Part shown: positions 34,817 to 46,275 of the stretch, one piece after another
Layout: the number at the start of each line of letters is the position of its first letter
Numbering within the stretch: the stretch's first letter is position 1
Assembly (NCBI GenBank): GCA_016617785.1
Contig: JADILM010000008.1
Span: 620,001 to 684,000 of the forward strand
DNA length: 64,000 nucleotides
Direction of reading: 5' to 3'
Source: Sporobolomyces roseus
Taxonomy: Eukaryota; Basidiomycota; Microbotryomycetes; Sporidiobolales; Sporidiobolaceae
Translations under genes and position numbers: made by a program
The notes under the pieces: generated by a model
Databases searched by the model: none
Told to the model about the DNA's origin: nothing
What the model saw: the letters and a program-made list of their open reading frames with translations, nothing else

Positions 34817-35968
34817 TCATGCCAACCCGAACGATTCCTCGGAATTTCTGTCAAAGCGATTCCGTCGAATGGGATTTCCTGCTTTGCGAGGGAGAAAAGC
34901 GAAGTCGCAGATGAGTGGTGAGTTTGGTGTGATGGGCGACGGAGGTGCGGAGAGAGATAGCGTGGGAGATGAGGACAGTGAAGGAGGCGTCGAAGGGGTC
35001 TCGAAATCGGGTAGTTTCGAAGTTGAGATAGCTTGAGGTGAACGAGGCAGCGGGACGAGGGAAGGAAGGGTGAGGGTAATCGATACGTAGAGAATCGAAG
35101 GATTGAGAGAAGAGGACGCGCTGAGCACGAGACTTGTCGGAGGAGGTGAACCGTCGTAAACGCTGGCCGAAGGTTTCGTGATCTCGATTGATAAACATTG
35201 TCGATATGGGTCTCGTCTTGTGGAGTTGTAGACTGTTGGTGCTTGCGCTTCAGGCGAGGTTGTGACGGAAGAGGGAGAGGGAAGCTGTCGTCGACGAGGA
35301 CTGCTTGAGAGAATCCGTTTCAAGCTGCACTGAGATGGCGAGACGCCGAGGAAGCGATGATAGAGCATTGTGACCGGGCTCTATAGGCATCCAGCGAAGG
35401 TCTTGAGCAAATGTGAAAAGAGGGAAGGAGGTTTGAGTAAGGAAACGTACGAGCTCATTCGCCGGGTTGACCATCTCAGAATCCTCTGCATGAAAGTCTG
35501 CCAGTTCTGCTAGCTCTTTGACCGGATCCAAATCGCTCGGGATGTGTTCCATCTGGTGAGAACCTCGACTTGAGCCTCGCCTCGGCTCTGTGACTTTGTG
35601 CTGTTCTTCGATCGTTGACAGAGAACCTCGACGATGAATCGAAGGACGAGCTTTCTTCCTTTCTCCCAAGAGCTTTTCCATGAAGGGACAGGGCTGTTAA
35701 GTGCAATAGGTCAGTCCACCTCAGGACGAGGAATGTGATGAGAGCGAGCGAGAATTAGGCTCACGGGAGCTGGTTCTTCCCAAGAAGGAACCTCTTCATC
35801 AGCGAAACCTTGAAGCACAATAGCGAGAAAGGAGTATGACGACGGCTCAGGTGCCGAAGGGCTATGTGCAAGTGGCGGTTCCAGAGGCGAAGAGATGATT
35901 GAAAGGGGCTTAAAAACGAAACAAAGACCGCTAGGAAGCGATTCTGTACGCTTGAGCGTTCCCGACAT
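34817..35968 (-). CDS. Hypothetical Ser/Pro-rich protein
   Basis: Three exons (35765-35968, 35451-35693, 34817-35380) keep one frame and give 336 residues. I do not recognise the family. The N-terminal 70 residues hold a hydrophobic part (SYSFLAIVLQGFADEEVPSW). The middle exon is charged and has ELAELADFHAEDSEMVNPAN. The last exon is rich in Ser/Pro/Leu with a basic end (RRNRFDRN). Splice sites are of good quality (GTGAGC...ACAG and GTACGT...ATAG), which is the main support for a real gene. It lies tail to tail with the coiled-coil gene, 248 bp apart. Confidence 0.55.
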
Positions 35969-36521
35969 CCTTGATAAGTTGTCGACGCTTCAATTGCGAG
36001 TTGTGTCTTGATCAAGAGAGGTGACAGAATTGTGCTGCAGAAGAGGGGGAAAGGAGAATGAGATTATGATCAAACTCCTCGTTTGCTCCTGGAGTCTTTG
36101 CCCGAACGATCTCGACTGTTCGAATGCTTTCAGCTGTAAGTCCTTCGCGAACTTCTCGCTGAACTCGGAGGCCTGCATTATTCGCTAGTTCTCTCCGAAT
36201 CAGGATCGCCATCGCTTCGAAAGCTCAAAGTGCTAAATTCGGAGAACGACGTTTCGCATTATCCGTTCGCTGTTGAGCCGGGACTCGGAGTAACATCGTC
36301 TCGTCTCGTCGATCTGAAAGTCGACAGGTCTCGCGCAGACCGTCGCCATCGAATTTGAGCTGCCCGGCTCGGTTTCTGAACGCATCGCAGGCAACAATGT
36401 GAAACCCGATTAGATCTCGAAGGAGTTGTATTGCGAGTAGTAGAAAGTAGGTGATATTGCGTGAAGAGAACAGATAAGAAGGAGACCAGCTCCGTCAGAA
36501 GAAAATACGAAAAGATCAAGC
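35969..36521. other. Intergenic region with only weak open frames
   Basis: A minus-strand ATG frame of 66 codons (36012-36212) is open but shows no motif and no splice partner. The region otherwise serves as 5' region of the Ser/Pro-rich gene and 3' region of the first AA9 gene. Confidence 0.4.
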
Positions 36522-37829
36522 CTAGTTGTCATCGTGACCGTGATGACGGCGGTGACCAGCAGAGTGTACCTTCGATGAGCTATCAATGATGTGGGCGTGT
36601 CAGCTTCGTCGTTTCAGGAGGTAGTAAGCGAGAAAAGCTCACAGTTTCGCATCTTCAGCATCGACGCTCCTCTTCTTCGATCCACTTTGACAGAAACCAG
36701 CAGGCGCGAACCCGCTCCTGTTGAAGGCGATTGGAAGTCAGTAGCTACTCGAGAAAGTCTGAAGAAGACCTTGCGACTCACACAGCGGTATGGCAGATCG
36801 CCTTTGAGTAGTGAGCTGTACCGTCCCAGTTTCCGGTACCGGGAACGACGTAGTTCTTGCCAGCTTTTCCAGGGTTGGTGAAGATATCTTGAACGACGCC
36901 TGGAGTGTCCTTGGTGTAAAGACCTGGAATCGCTACCCCTGACGGGAGCTTGACGTTTCCGTTTCCTTCGACCTTGATTTGAGCGCTATTGTAGTGGAAG
37001 GGAAGGAGAAGTCAGCTCGGACGAAAGGGGATGAACTCGATAATGTATTCAGAAAGAAGCGAACCATCGCGGATAAAACTGCGAACCGGCCTCTTTCCCT
37101 GGGGACCACACCTCACCGCCCATGTGTAGAGCGATGAAGTCGAATCGAACGAGGTAGTCTCCAGGAGCGAGAGTTTTCGGAATGATAGCCTTTTGCTTGC
37201 CTCCGTTCTCGATCATACGGTTGGTAGCCCATTTGCCTTCGTTGTAGTAGTAACCTTCCGAGGCGATCTGAACCCAACCGCTACCTTGACCGTTCCAGGA
37301 GAGAGGCGAGCTTCACAAACGAATAAGGTCAGAAAGCGAAAGATCGTCAGGAAGAAAGAGGAGAACTCACATCATGGCTGTCATTGGACCGCTGTGAGAC
37401 GTAGCAAGAGGGTCCTTTCCAGCAACGAGAGTATCGTGCCACCCTATGAGCAGAAGGGAGTCAGCGAAAAGAGCGTGCTAAACGAGGGAAGAGATGCTTA
37501 CACTGCGCTTCTAAAGTGTCTCCAGCCTTGACTTTGAGAATTCCGTCGACTTTCTTCGTGTTTCCGCAAGCCATGTAGGGCGAGGTCATGTCCTTGATAG
37601 GATCGTTCGTAGGAGGAACACGCACTAGAGTAAATAGCTCACAGTCAGCGAAAGATTCGAAACTTGGGTTGACCGAAACTGACTCACTGTAAGAAGATCC
37701 TTGCCACCAGTTCTTGAAGTCAGACTTGTCGACACCATTGACGTAGAGCCCAGTGACGATAGAATGACCAGCTACTTGAGTAGCGAGCGCAAAAAGGACG
37801 GAAGCGGGAAGTAGAGATTGTGATAACAT
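36522..37829 (-). CDS. AA9 lytic polysaccharide monooxygenase, His-rich tail
   Basis: The start at 37829 encodes a signal peptide (MLSQSLLPASVLFALATQVAG) followed by His as first mature residue (HSIVTGLYVNG), one arm of the copper histidine brace. Further AA9 hallmarks are TSPYMACG, KVKAGDTLEAQ-WHDT, HSGPMTAMM with the second His, GSGWVQIASEGYY and GSQFYPRC-SAQIKV with the axial Tyr. VAIPGLYTKDTPGVV and VPGTGNWDG complete the pattern. AA9 enzymes cut cellulose or hemicellulose oxidatively with copper. No cellulose-binding domain is seen; after the catalytic domain the protein ends with a short basic, His-rich tail (GHRRHHGHDDN). Several short introns split the gene; the last exon was joined because the frame continues into this tail. 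A second AA9 gene lies 578 bp upstream on the same strand. Confidence 0.88.
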
Positions 37830-38407
37830 AACGAATGTGAAAAGTTGGAGTGAGAGGTCGGGTGACGACCGGCGACGAGATTGAGTAGAGGAGGGAAGGG
37901 AAGAGAAGTGAAGTGGAGAGAAGGAGAAGTGAGGTGAAGGGAAGAGAGAGTTGAGAGCGTTGGAGTGAGGCTTTTTAGCGAACGTCGGGTTTAGGGAAAG
38001 ACGAGGTGCGAACTTGAGAACAGACCATTTTACTGAGACGAACAGACGACCGTTGGACCGTTTCCCCGCCGAGCTTGAGAGAGGAGGTGTAGCGAACGCG
38101 AAGGAAGGAATCCAAGGGAACGCGAGCGATTTGTGCGAACCCATTTCGAGCGGAGTTCGCTCCCCCCCTGTCGCCTTCTCCAAGCTCGGAGAATACCACT
38201 CCTTCGCACTGTTCACTAGAAACGCGTTGGTCGAGCAATCAATGCTCGATGAGAACAGTCGATCAGTCTGTAAGGCATTTCGCGCGCTTGATATTCCAGA
38301 TTCAAAGCTATGCGTACGAAGATTTCTTGACCGATAACGAATGAAACACCAACCAAACAGCTATCAGGGAAGTCCAGCTACCCTTCAGCATCATAGAAAT
38401 AAGATAA
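37830..38407. other. Intergenic region between the two AA9 genes
   Basis: No gene is supported. It must hold the promoter of the downstream AA9 gene and the 3' end of the upstream one; the part nearest the AA9 start is purine-rich on the plus strand. Confidence 0.45.
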
Positions 38408-40217
38408 TCAGTGCTGACCGCGATGAACGCTTCGCCTGAACCTTCGTTGGTAAGATTTGCACCCATTGAACTTGTTCTCGCAACCTGAAAAGTCGGCAGG
38501 TCCTCCCTGCTTCGGCTGAGCATCGTCGAGGCACTTGTCTGCGAATCGAGCGAGAAAGAGGTCAGTTCTTACTGCGGAGAGAAAGGGAGAAGGATTCGAG
38601 AGACGTACTGTAAGCTCGCATGCACGAAGAGTAGTCGACGAAAGTCTGAGAGGGAGAAGCAGCGGTAGAGGTGGATGCAGATGAAACAATTGAAGTCGAG
38701 GGACTACAGAGAAGCGAATCGAAGTCAGCGAAGTGATTCTTGACTTTCATTCAGGCGAGAGAGTGACTCACGAAGAAACAGCGATAGTCGTTGTCTTGGA
38801 GCTGATTGTGGTTGATCGGGAGCCAGTAGAAGACCTGGTGACTTGGGAAGTAGTCGAAGGGATTGCTTGAGTTGACGATTTCGTGACGACAGTAGAAGTT
38901 GAGCGAACAATTGATGAGGACGAAGCTCTAGATGAGGAGGGCTTGGAAGAGGAGGAAGGCCGAGTAGACGATGAAGGAGAAGGAGAGGTGCTGTTGGATC
39001 CTCCTTGACAGTAACCGGGCTTTGCGAGTCCATCAGCCCTCTCATAGCAAGTATCGGTCGAGTAACGAGCTGTACCATCCCATACTCCGGTACCTTTCGA
39101 CCAACAGGGCGTTAGCGAGGGTGATCGCTACCACGGGCGAGAAACAGCGTACCAGGAGCGATGTAAGCCTGTAACCAAAAAGAAGAAACAGAGTTAGCGA
39201 TTCGAAAAGAACCTCTGCGGAACCTCCTTCTCAACTCACCTTTCCAGCCGCGACGAGGTCACCATAGATGTTGTAGACGACACCCGGAGTCTCATGAGTA
39301 TAGAATCCGGGGATCGCTACACCCTTCGGAAGCGAGACTTGACCAGGTCCAGTTACTTCGATTTGAGCGCTGACGACGATCAAGAGAGGTGAAACATCAG
39401 TACAGCTGATGTCGGATATCGAAAGCAATGAGGGCGAACCAGTTGGGATAGAATTGCGAACCTCCAGGGTTCTGTCCTTCGTGAAGACCAATGAGTTCGA
39501 AACGAACGAGATACTTTCCAGCTTTCAAAGTCGAGGGAACGACAACCTTGTTCTTGCCTCCATTGGCGATCATCTGTGACACCAGGAGTCAGCTATCGGA
39601 CTCGAAGAGACGGAAAGGAGAGCGTACATGATTGACGGCCCATTCTTGCGAATCCGAATAGTAACCTTCAGAAGCGATCTGTACCCAAACATCACCCTTC
39701 GTGTTCGCTTCGAGCGGACTGATCCAAGTCGAGAGAGGTCCCTTGTGAGAAGGATCAATCGGATCTTGAGCCACATTACCCACGAGGCCACCAGCATGCC
39801 ACCCTTTTCGTCGATCAAAGTCTAGTCAGTATCGTCGAATCGCCTGCTCATCGGTCCAGTATAATAGGAGACGTACAGGTAGGTTCGATGGTATCTCCTG
39901 CAGTGACCTTGAGGATACCGGGCACTTCAGTCGTTCCTCGATCGTTACAAGCCATGAAAGGAGTAGTCAAACTATTTTCAAAAAGAGGCGAATTTGAACT
40001 AGGTTGTCGCACTGTATCAACTCGATCATCGTCAATCGGAGATAGCGATGAGATTTGAAGGAGTTGACGTACTATAGGAAGAAGCTTGACCGACTGAACT
40101 CCAATCTTTCTTGTCGACTCCGTTCACGGTGATTCCAACGATGTAGGTGTGAGCCGAGATATGTCGTGCGAAGAGAGTGAGAGCGGAGAAAGAGAGTAAG
40201 AGTGAACGAGAGAACAT
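38408..40217 (-). CDS. AA9 lytic polysaccharide monooxygenase with Ser/Thr linker and C-terminal Cys module
   Basis: Start ATG 40217 encodes a signal peptide (MFSRSLLLSFSALTLFARHISA), then His as first mature residue (HTYIVGITVNGVDK). AA9 motifs follow: TPFMACNDRG, KVTAGDTIEPT, WHAGGLVG, GDVWVQIASEGYY, GGSQFYPNC-AQIEVTG, GVAIPGFYTHETPGVV and APGTGVWDGTARY. The catalytic domain ends near GYCQGG. A linker of some 100 Ser/Thr residues follows. The C-terminus is a compact module with four Cys (CMRAY-NKCLDDAQPKQGG, then DFSGCENKFNGC), similar to small modules on some basidiomycete AA9 proteins. At least seven short introns are present. Exon 1 is 40073-40217 and exon 2 39877-40011. The two AA9 genes probably arose by duplication but differ in their tails. 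Confidence 0.87.
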
Positions 40218-40992
40218 GGTGGGAATCGACGACCGACGACGATAGAGAATGAGGGAAAGTGAAGGTGAGGAAAGAGAGAGGAAGAGAGAGAGGAGGGGGA
40301 GGCACTTTGTTGATACAAGCCGTTTCACCACATGGAAGACAAGGCTGGGAATCGGGGACGTTGGAAGAAGAAGCACGAAGGAGAGGTGTTTGCCAATGAA
40401 ACGGTTAGAGAACGCTATGACCATGATCGATCTGAATGGGTCGAAAGGAGAAGAGGAAGATTGAGCTGCGCCATAAAACTGCCCGTATTGTCAAATTCTT
40501 GGAGATATGATACGAGGAACACTGAGACGCACCTGAATTCGTCGAAGTCGCAAGCCAGAACTTCGACACCCGAACCCACTCTTCGTTTCCGCCCGTTACG
40601 CTGCGACGTTGCTTAAGGTCACCAATTCCGGTGCTTCTTCCCAATTGGACCGAACGAATCCGTTCAAGTCGGGAGTTCAATCCGAACTCCCGATCCGAAA
40701 CAACGCGAAATATCTGAGAATACTCAAACAACCGACACGGTCAGCTCGCTGGTCTCGAGGACAATGAGAGAGAGGGAGTAGCCCCACATCCTCTCGAACG
40801 AAAACAATTTCCGCTGCTCGAGCCGACGGATACGATGCGGATTCGTAGGATTCGCTCAAGCTGCGATGTCGAAATAATAATCTGCGGGAACTGACAGCGA
40901 CCAGCATCAATACGACGCATACTGGACGATTGGAGATGCAAGCGACGAGAGTAACGCACCTCCAAATCCCTCCCGTATTTTACTTGGAAAGT
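40218..40992. other. Intergenic region without a supported gene
   Basis: This 775-bp stretch separates the AA9 gene start from the LRR gene end. Open frames on both strands are short, and none has a motif or a plausible splice structure. Confidence 0.45.
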
Positions 40993-42936
40993 TTAGGTTA
41001 AATTTTTTTCTTTCCTCCTCAACCATCTCATTACCCTCTGTGCATCATCTCCCTCTCCCTCTCCCTCCCTAACTCTCCTCTCCTCCTCACATACCCGACA
41101 CCCACACTCCCCTTTCTTCAATCCAAGATGTCTCCCGGCGCATTCCCAACAAAACCTCCAATCCTCGCCACCAATCACGAGGCACTCCAATCCCCCTCCC
41201 TTCCTCTCTCTCTTCCTCGCTTCATCCTCCCTTAAGAACCGTTTCGAGGAGGAAGAAGTTTGTGCATTCTCAACTCTTTGATAAGCAACTAATAAAACTA
41301 ATTGTTCCAACGTAGCTTTCCCCTCCTCGTTCGCTTGTGTATTTGAATGAGTGTGAGATAAAGAGTGAGTAGGAAGGTTTATACCGGGTGAAAGGAAATG
41401 AAGGCGTTCGAAGAAAGGATGAACGAATGATGGTGAGGAGGGAAGAATGAATTGAGAACAGGAGACGCAGGTATAGGAGGAAGAGAGGAGTTCGAAGAGG
41501 TGTGGAGGGAGATCGTCTGTCGAAGGTGAGGGGAGGGGAAGGGAATGGAGGAGTTCGATCGAAATCGAAAAGAGGGATCTGACTGAATCCGGCGAGTCAG
41601 AGGGAGGACGACGACGATGAGAGAGGTCTTTGAGGATTTGTCGTACGTTGGATCGTGTTCCTTTTCCTTCTCTTTGTGCTTGCGAGAAATCTTTGTGGAG
41701 AGGTAAGAGAGCTTTGTGGGATTGAACGAGTGGGTTTCCGTGTGATTTCAGGCGGCGGAGGTTGGAGAATAAAGTGAGGGATGGTGGGAGGTGAGGGAAG
41801 GCGTTGTGCGAGAGGGAGAGAGATTCGAGATTCGGAAACAGGAGGGGGAGGAACGAAGGGAACGCTAGAGCGTCAAAAGAGAAGATCAGCATGAGGAAGA
41901 AGTAAAGAAGCCATGGCCGACGCACAAGTGAGTTGATTACGAGATAAATCGAGCGATTTGACAGAATCCAAAAACATTCGAGCTTTTCGGGATAGTTCTG
42001 CTGAATCCTCGATCCCGCTGAATGAGAGATACCATTCGATCGTTTCTTGCATTCGTTCGAGAGCGGTCCATTGTGAGAGTTGGGACGTTGTGAGCTGTAG
42101 GTTCTGAAGCGAGATTCGAGGAGAGGAACAGGAGGGAAGGAGGAGCGACTCGATTGAATTGAGGAGTGCTGCCGTTTGAAGCGTCGTCACAGAATTCGAC
42201 TCAGGCAAGAGAATCTCAGTCGGTGGATTCTGTGTTCGAATTCGAGCTGGTGAGCACAACATAAGAAAAGGGATCACGAGCTTCGTCGACTCACATTCTC
42301 AACCAATTCTTCCACTCTCTTGACCCACTCCAATCCCTTCTCCTTCTCTTTCCCCCTACTCTTCCCCTTTCCTTCCGCATTCCCACCTCCTACCCACCTC
42401 TGTCGTAACCCAACTAAAGCTTTCGCATCCTCCTTTCCCAACTTCTTCCTATACTCCTTACTACCCTTCTCATCTCCTCCCAACACCTCTCTCAAATCTC
42501 TAACGAACCTCTCTAAGATAGGTACGAATACTCCTATTGATTCCCACGCATCTTTCGAGTTTGAAGAAGGGAGGAGAGTAGAGAGGGTTCGGAGTGAAGT
42601 GGAGAGGGTTTCGTATGAGGAAGAGAGGAGGGATTGACGTGTTCGTAAATAGGTCAAGGATAGTTTGAGGTCGGAACGTTTGACTGAGGGAGGGGTTGAG
42701 GGGGGAGGAGCAGAACTTGAGGCGTTAGGGAACGGGGTGGAGAATGATGAGGCACTACTCCAACTTGTACGTCGTGGGTAGTCACAGGAAGAAGAGGAGG
42801 AAGAATCTGAATCGGAATCGGAGGAATCAGAGGAAGTTGAACGAGAGGAATGAGAGGAAAGCGAATTTGAGAGAGAGGGTCGACGGAAGAAGGGAGTCGA
42901 AGAGCGAGGAGGGAGTAAGTTCGAGGGAGTAGTCAT
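40993..42936 (-). CDS. Leucine-rich-repeat protein with C-terminal cysteine pairs
   Basis: Three exons from ATG 42936 to TAA 40993 give about 590 residues. The N-terminus is Ser-rich (a run of Ser/Asp residues), followed by a helical segment with KLSLTYLRTRQSLLSSSYET. After the first intron lies ISLQNLQLTTSQLSQW. Two LRR-like units follow: SVKSLDLSRNQLT-SFPSFLPLLFPNLESLSLSHNAFPHLPPSLT, then NLRRLKSHGNPL. The C-terminal half has Cys pairs (YTCVSCSQF, FCWECAGRH, CGCRVCEEE) that could bind zinc. The function is unknown to me. Its start and that of the DUF2433 gene diverge from a 282-bp region. The LRR unit spans the second intron, which supports the splice. Confidence 0.7.
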
Positions 42937-43218
42937 ACAGCGAGCTAAGAGGCTGAAGGGGGACGAGTGGAGAGGAGGGGAAAGATGAGACGATGAAATG
43001 AGGGGAGAGAAACGAGAGGTGACGATACTTTGGTTTGATCTTGCTGATTTGAAGTTGATCGAGTACTAGTCTAGTGTGTATGAGCTATTTGTCGATTCCT
43101 TGTGAAGTGTAGGAGAGCAAGAGTGTTCTCGGTTGTTGATTCATTCTCGTCGGATCTCGCCTCTCTCTCTTCTCCCCCACTCCCGCTCCTCTTCTCACTC
43201 TTTAGATCCTCGAGAACA

Positions 43219-46035
43219 ATGAGTGTTCAATCACCTACCTCAGCAGTACCTCGAGTCGATACTCATTCATCAAGAGTAGACGTGATAAACACTAAACAAG
43301 GAAGGATTCTCTGTGTAGCAGATGTCAGAGGTGAGCATCACTACTCTCTATCTATTATCAACTAGTTCAGCCGATCAAGGGGCAAAGAAAGAGAGAGGGA
43401 AAGGAGGGGAATCGTGACGTGAACCAACCTCATCTCAACACTCATTACAACGACAAAGGAAAGGGAAAACAGTACTAGGGTACAACAGGAGGGCCAAAGA
43501 TGCGACTGAGGTGGTCAAACACAGCTAAAGTAGGAGGATGAGGTGTCAAGGAGGTCTGATCGTCCAATCCGGTTCAATCCACTTCCAGCCTCCTCTACTC
43601 CCAGCTAGACACACAAGAATCGCTCACGATCATCAGTAGGGCCTATACTGCCCCGATAGCGCAAACATCGGCTCAAATCTCGATAGTTAGCTTTCGTACT
43701 GACCCCATGTTTTCTTCCTTTCTCTCCCCTCAGGTGCTCTCTCGACTTTGAACACACTAGCAGCCGAACACAATGCAATCGCAATCATACACTCAGGAGA
43801 TTTCGGTTTCTACGGTTCGTTTCCCACTTCCTCTCCATTCGATTTCCTCACTGATCCTCCTTCTCTCCTCCTCCTCGATAGAACCCTCTTCAATCCCGTC
43901 CATTTCCGACCGAACCCTAAAACATCTCCTCCAATACTCCTCACTCCTCACACCCCAATTCCGTTCCCAACTCCTCTCCCCCTCTACCTCCTCGACTCAA
44001 CTCCGCCAACTCCTTCAAACCAATCCCGATTTCGTTCTCTCCGAATTCCCCAAACTCCTCAACGGCGAACTAAAGTTCAACGTACCAGTCTACACGGTTT
44101 GGGGAGCATGTGAGGACGTTTCAATCTTGGAAAAAATTCGATTAGCTCCCAATTCATCTCTTTCAATTCCCGATTCAACTCCATCCCTCGCTCCCTCCAC
44201 TACGACTCAAACACCTTCACCGGAAACTCCATCAAGTTATTCGATTCCGAATTTGACAGTGTTGGACGAAGCGACTACGAGGGTGTTGGTGATCGGTGGA
44301 GTGAGATTGAGGTTGTTTGGATTAGGTGGTGCGGTAGTTAGTCATAAATTGTTTGATAATGGACAAGGGAACGCTACGATTGCTGGAGGAATGGGAACTA
44401 TGTGGACTACCATGTTACAAATTGGTGAATTAGTAGATACCGCTCAAAAAGTGCGTTTCTCTTCATTTGCTTTCCCATCTCGTCTCGTCGCGTCAAGCTG
44501 ATGGGTTATCGGAGATGATCACAGGTGTACGATCCTACTGAAACTCGATTACTCCTAACTCACGCCTCACCAGGAAGAGAAGGATTAATCTCTCAACTCT
44601 CTTTGGTCCTCAAAGCCGACTTGACCATCTCTGCCGGACTCCATTTCAGGTACGGAGTGTCGTACAACGAGTTTAGTGTCAATTGGGATCCAGAAAGTTT
44701 CAGGGGTAAATTGGAGGCGTCGAGAAAGGCGTTTGGAGAGGTTTGGGATGCTGTCAAGAATCAGGTCGAGGGTGTCGTCGAGTGAGTTCCCGAATGCTTC
44801 CATCATGACGAAGAACGACGGCTGATGGCGACGTTCTTCTGGACCCACAGCGAGAATCAAAAGAGTTTATTGGCGAACGCTTTGGCAGTCGCGAATCGAG
44901 TACCTGCTACTGCACCAGTCGCTGGAGGTCCAGCAGCAGAAGAAACTGCATGGAAGAACTGCTGGAACTGGTAAGCATCTCTTCGCTCTTTGCCTCTCTT
45001 TTGGGCGAAATTGACGAGACTGTTTTCGCGAATAGGAACTTACCGGATGCTGCTTTCGGAAGTCTCATTCTTGATATCCGAGAAGGAAGGATTGGAAGTG
45101 AGATGAAATCTCAAGGGTTCAACTTTGCTTATCGATCTTCCTCTTCTTCCTCTTCCTCTTCAAACTCAACATCGCAACCCTCCACTTCTGCACCTCGACC
45201 AACTCAACCCCAACCTCAACCCCAACCTCAACCTCAGCAATCCTCAGTTCCTTCAGCTCCTCAGTCTCAACCAAACATGAATCGACCTTCACCAGTCCCG
45301 GCTGCTCCCAATTCCACTGCGCCCCACACAGTTCAAGGAGTAGGTCGAGGCGGAATCCATCAGAGGGGTTCATCATCAGGAGCTATGAGGGTCGGTACAA
45401 ACCGTATCGGATTCTCAAACTACCAAGCAGCACCTCCCTCAAACTCGGCCCCAGAACCTGAATCCGCTCCTTCGACTTCGACTGAACCCAAACAGAATGG
45501 AGTCTCCACCGAACCAAAATCCGCCACTTCTCCTTCAGCTTCTCCTGCACCTCCTTCAGCGACCGCACCCCCAACTGGTCCGAGAAACCAACAGAACCGA
45601 CCTCCTTCTCGCCAGCAACAACAACAGAACCCTCCTTCTGCTCCTCCCGCTCAACCCTCTTCCCCCGCTCCCCCAACTCCTGCTCAACCCGAATCCACTT
45701 CCTCTTCAGAAACTCCCGCTAAACCCTCCACACTCGAATCTTCAGCTGAAACTCCTGGTGAGCCTTCGACTGGTGAGAACGCTACGGGATCAATCGGACG
45801 TTCTTCTGGACGAGGACGAGGACGAGGTGGACGTGGTAGAGGGGATGGAGTAGATCGAGGTGAGAGGAGTGAGAGGGGAGGTGCGACTCCGGGTAGGGGA
45901 AATCGAGGGAGGAGTAATGGTGAATGGAGAGGAAGGGGGAGGGGAGGTGCGAGACAGGCGAGTGGTGAGGTTGGGAATGGGACACCGAATGCAGCAGCTG
46001 GAGGTTCAGGAGGAGGTGAGAAACCTTCGGCCTAG
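43219..46035 (+). CDS. DUF2433 (metallophosphatase-like) protein with RG-rich tail
   Basis: Six exons (43219-43330, 43734-43814, 43882-44450, 44525-44781, 44851-44970, 45036-46035) encode 712 residues. The first part reads [37 protein letters not shown], the opening of the fungal DUF2433 family, which resembles calcineurin-type phosphatases (D, GD and H residues at the metal site). VYTVWGACEDV, TLLLTHASPGREG-type and LTISAGLHFRYG segments follow. The last 330 residues are low complexity: a Ser run, Gln-Pro repeats, Pro/Ser/Ala-rich sequence and finally an RG-rich block (GRSSGRGRGRGGRGRGDG). RG boxes usually bind RNA. The first intron is about 403 nt, six times the local average. A biochemical role for DUF2433 is not known to me. 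Confidence 0.8.
45201..45237. repeat. Cytosine/adenine-rich repeat encoding Gln-Pro
   Basis: Alternating caacct and caaccc units encode a (Gln-Pro) run in the DUF2433 protein. Confidence 0.85.
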
Positions 46036-46275
46036 ATCGTAGTTTGTTCTGTTTTGTTCGTTTCTCCTTCTAAAAATCGCAAGTTTTGCTCTTCACTTTG
46101 TTATCGCCTTCTTTTCAATTTAGTAGTATCACGCTCTTTTGACTCTCTTCAGTTCCTCGTCTTGTCTAGCTCAACTCGCAAATATCCGTAATCCTCGAGA
46201 AATCGAACCAGTTTCTCGTTTTTACTCTCTCTCTCCCCTTGGTCACTCGGTGAGCAAACCTGCGAGTGGTTTAGA

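Noticed and set aside
36012..36212. Minus-strand ATG frame of 66 codons
   Set aside because: No recognisable motif and no way to splice it onto the neighbouring gene with good sites.
43571..43580. tRNA B-box-like ggttcaatcc in the long DUF2433 intron
   Set aside because: No T-stem or acceptor stem can be formed around it, and no A box at the right distance.
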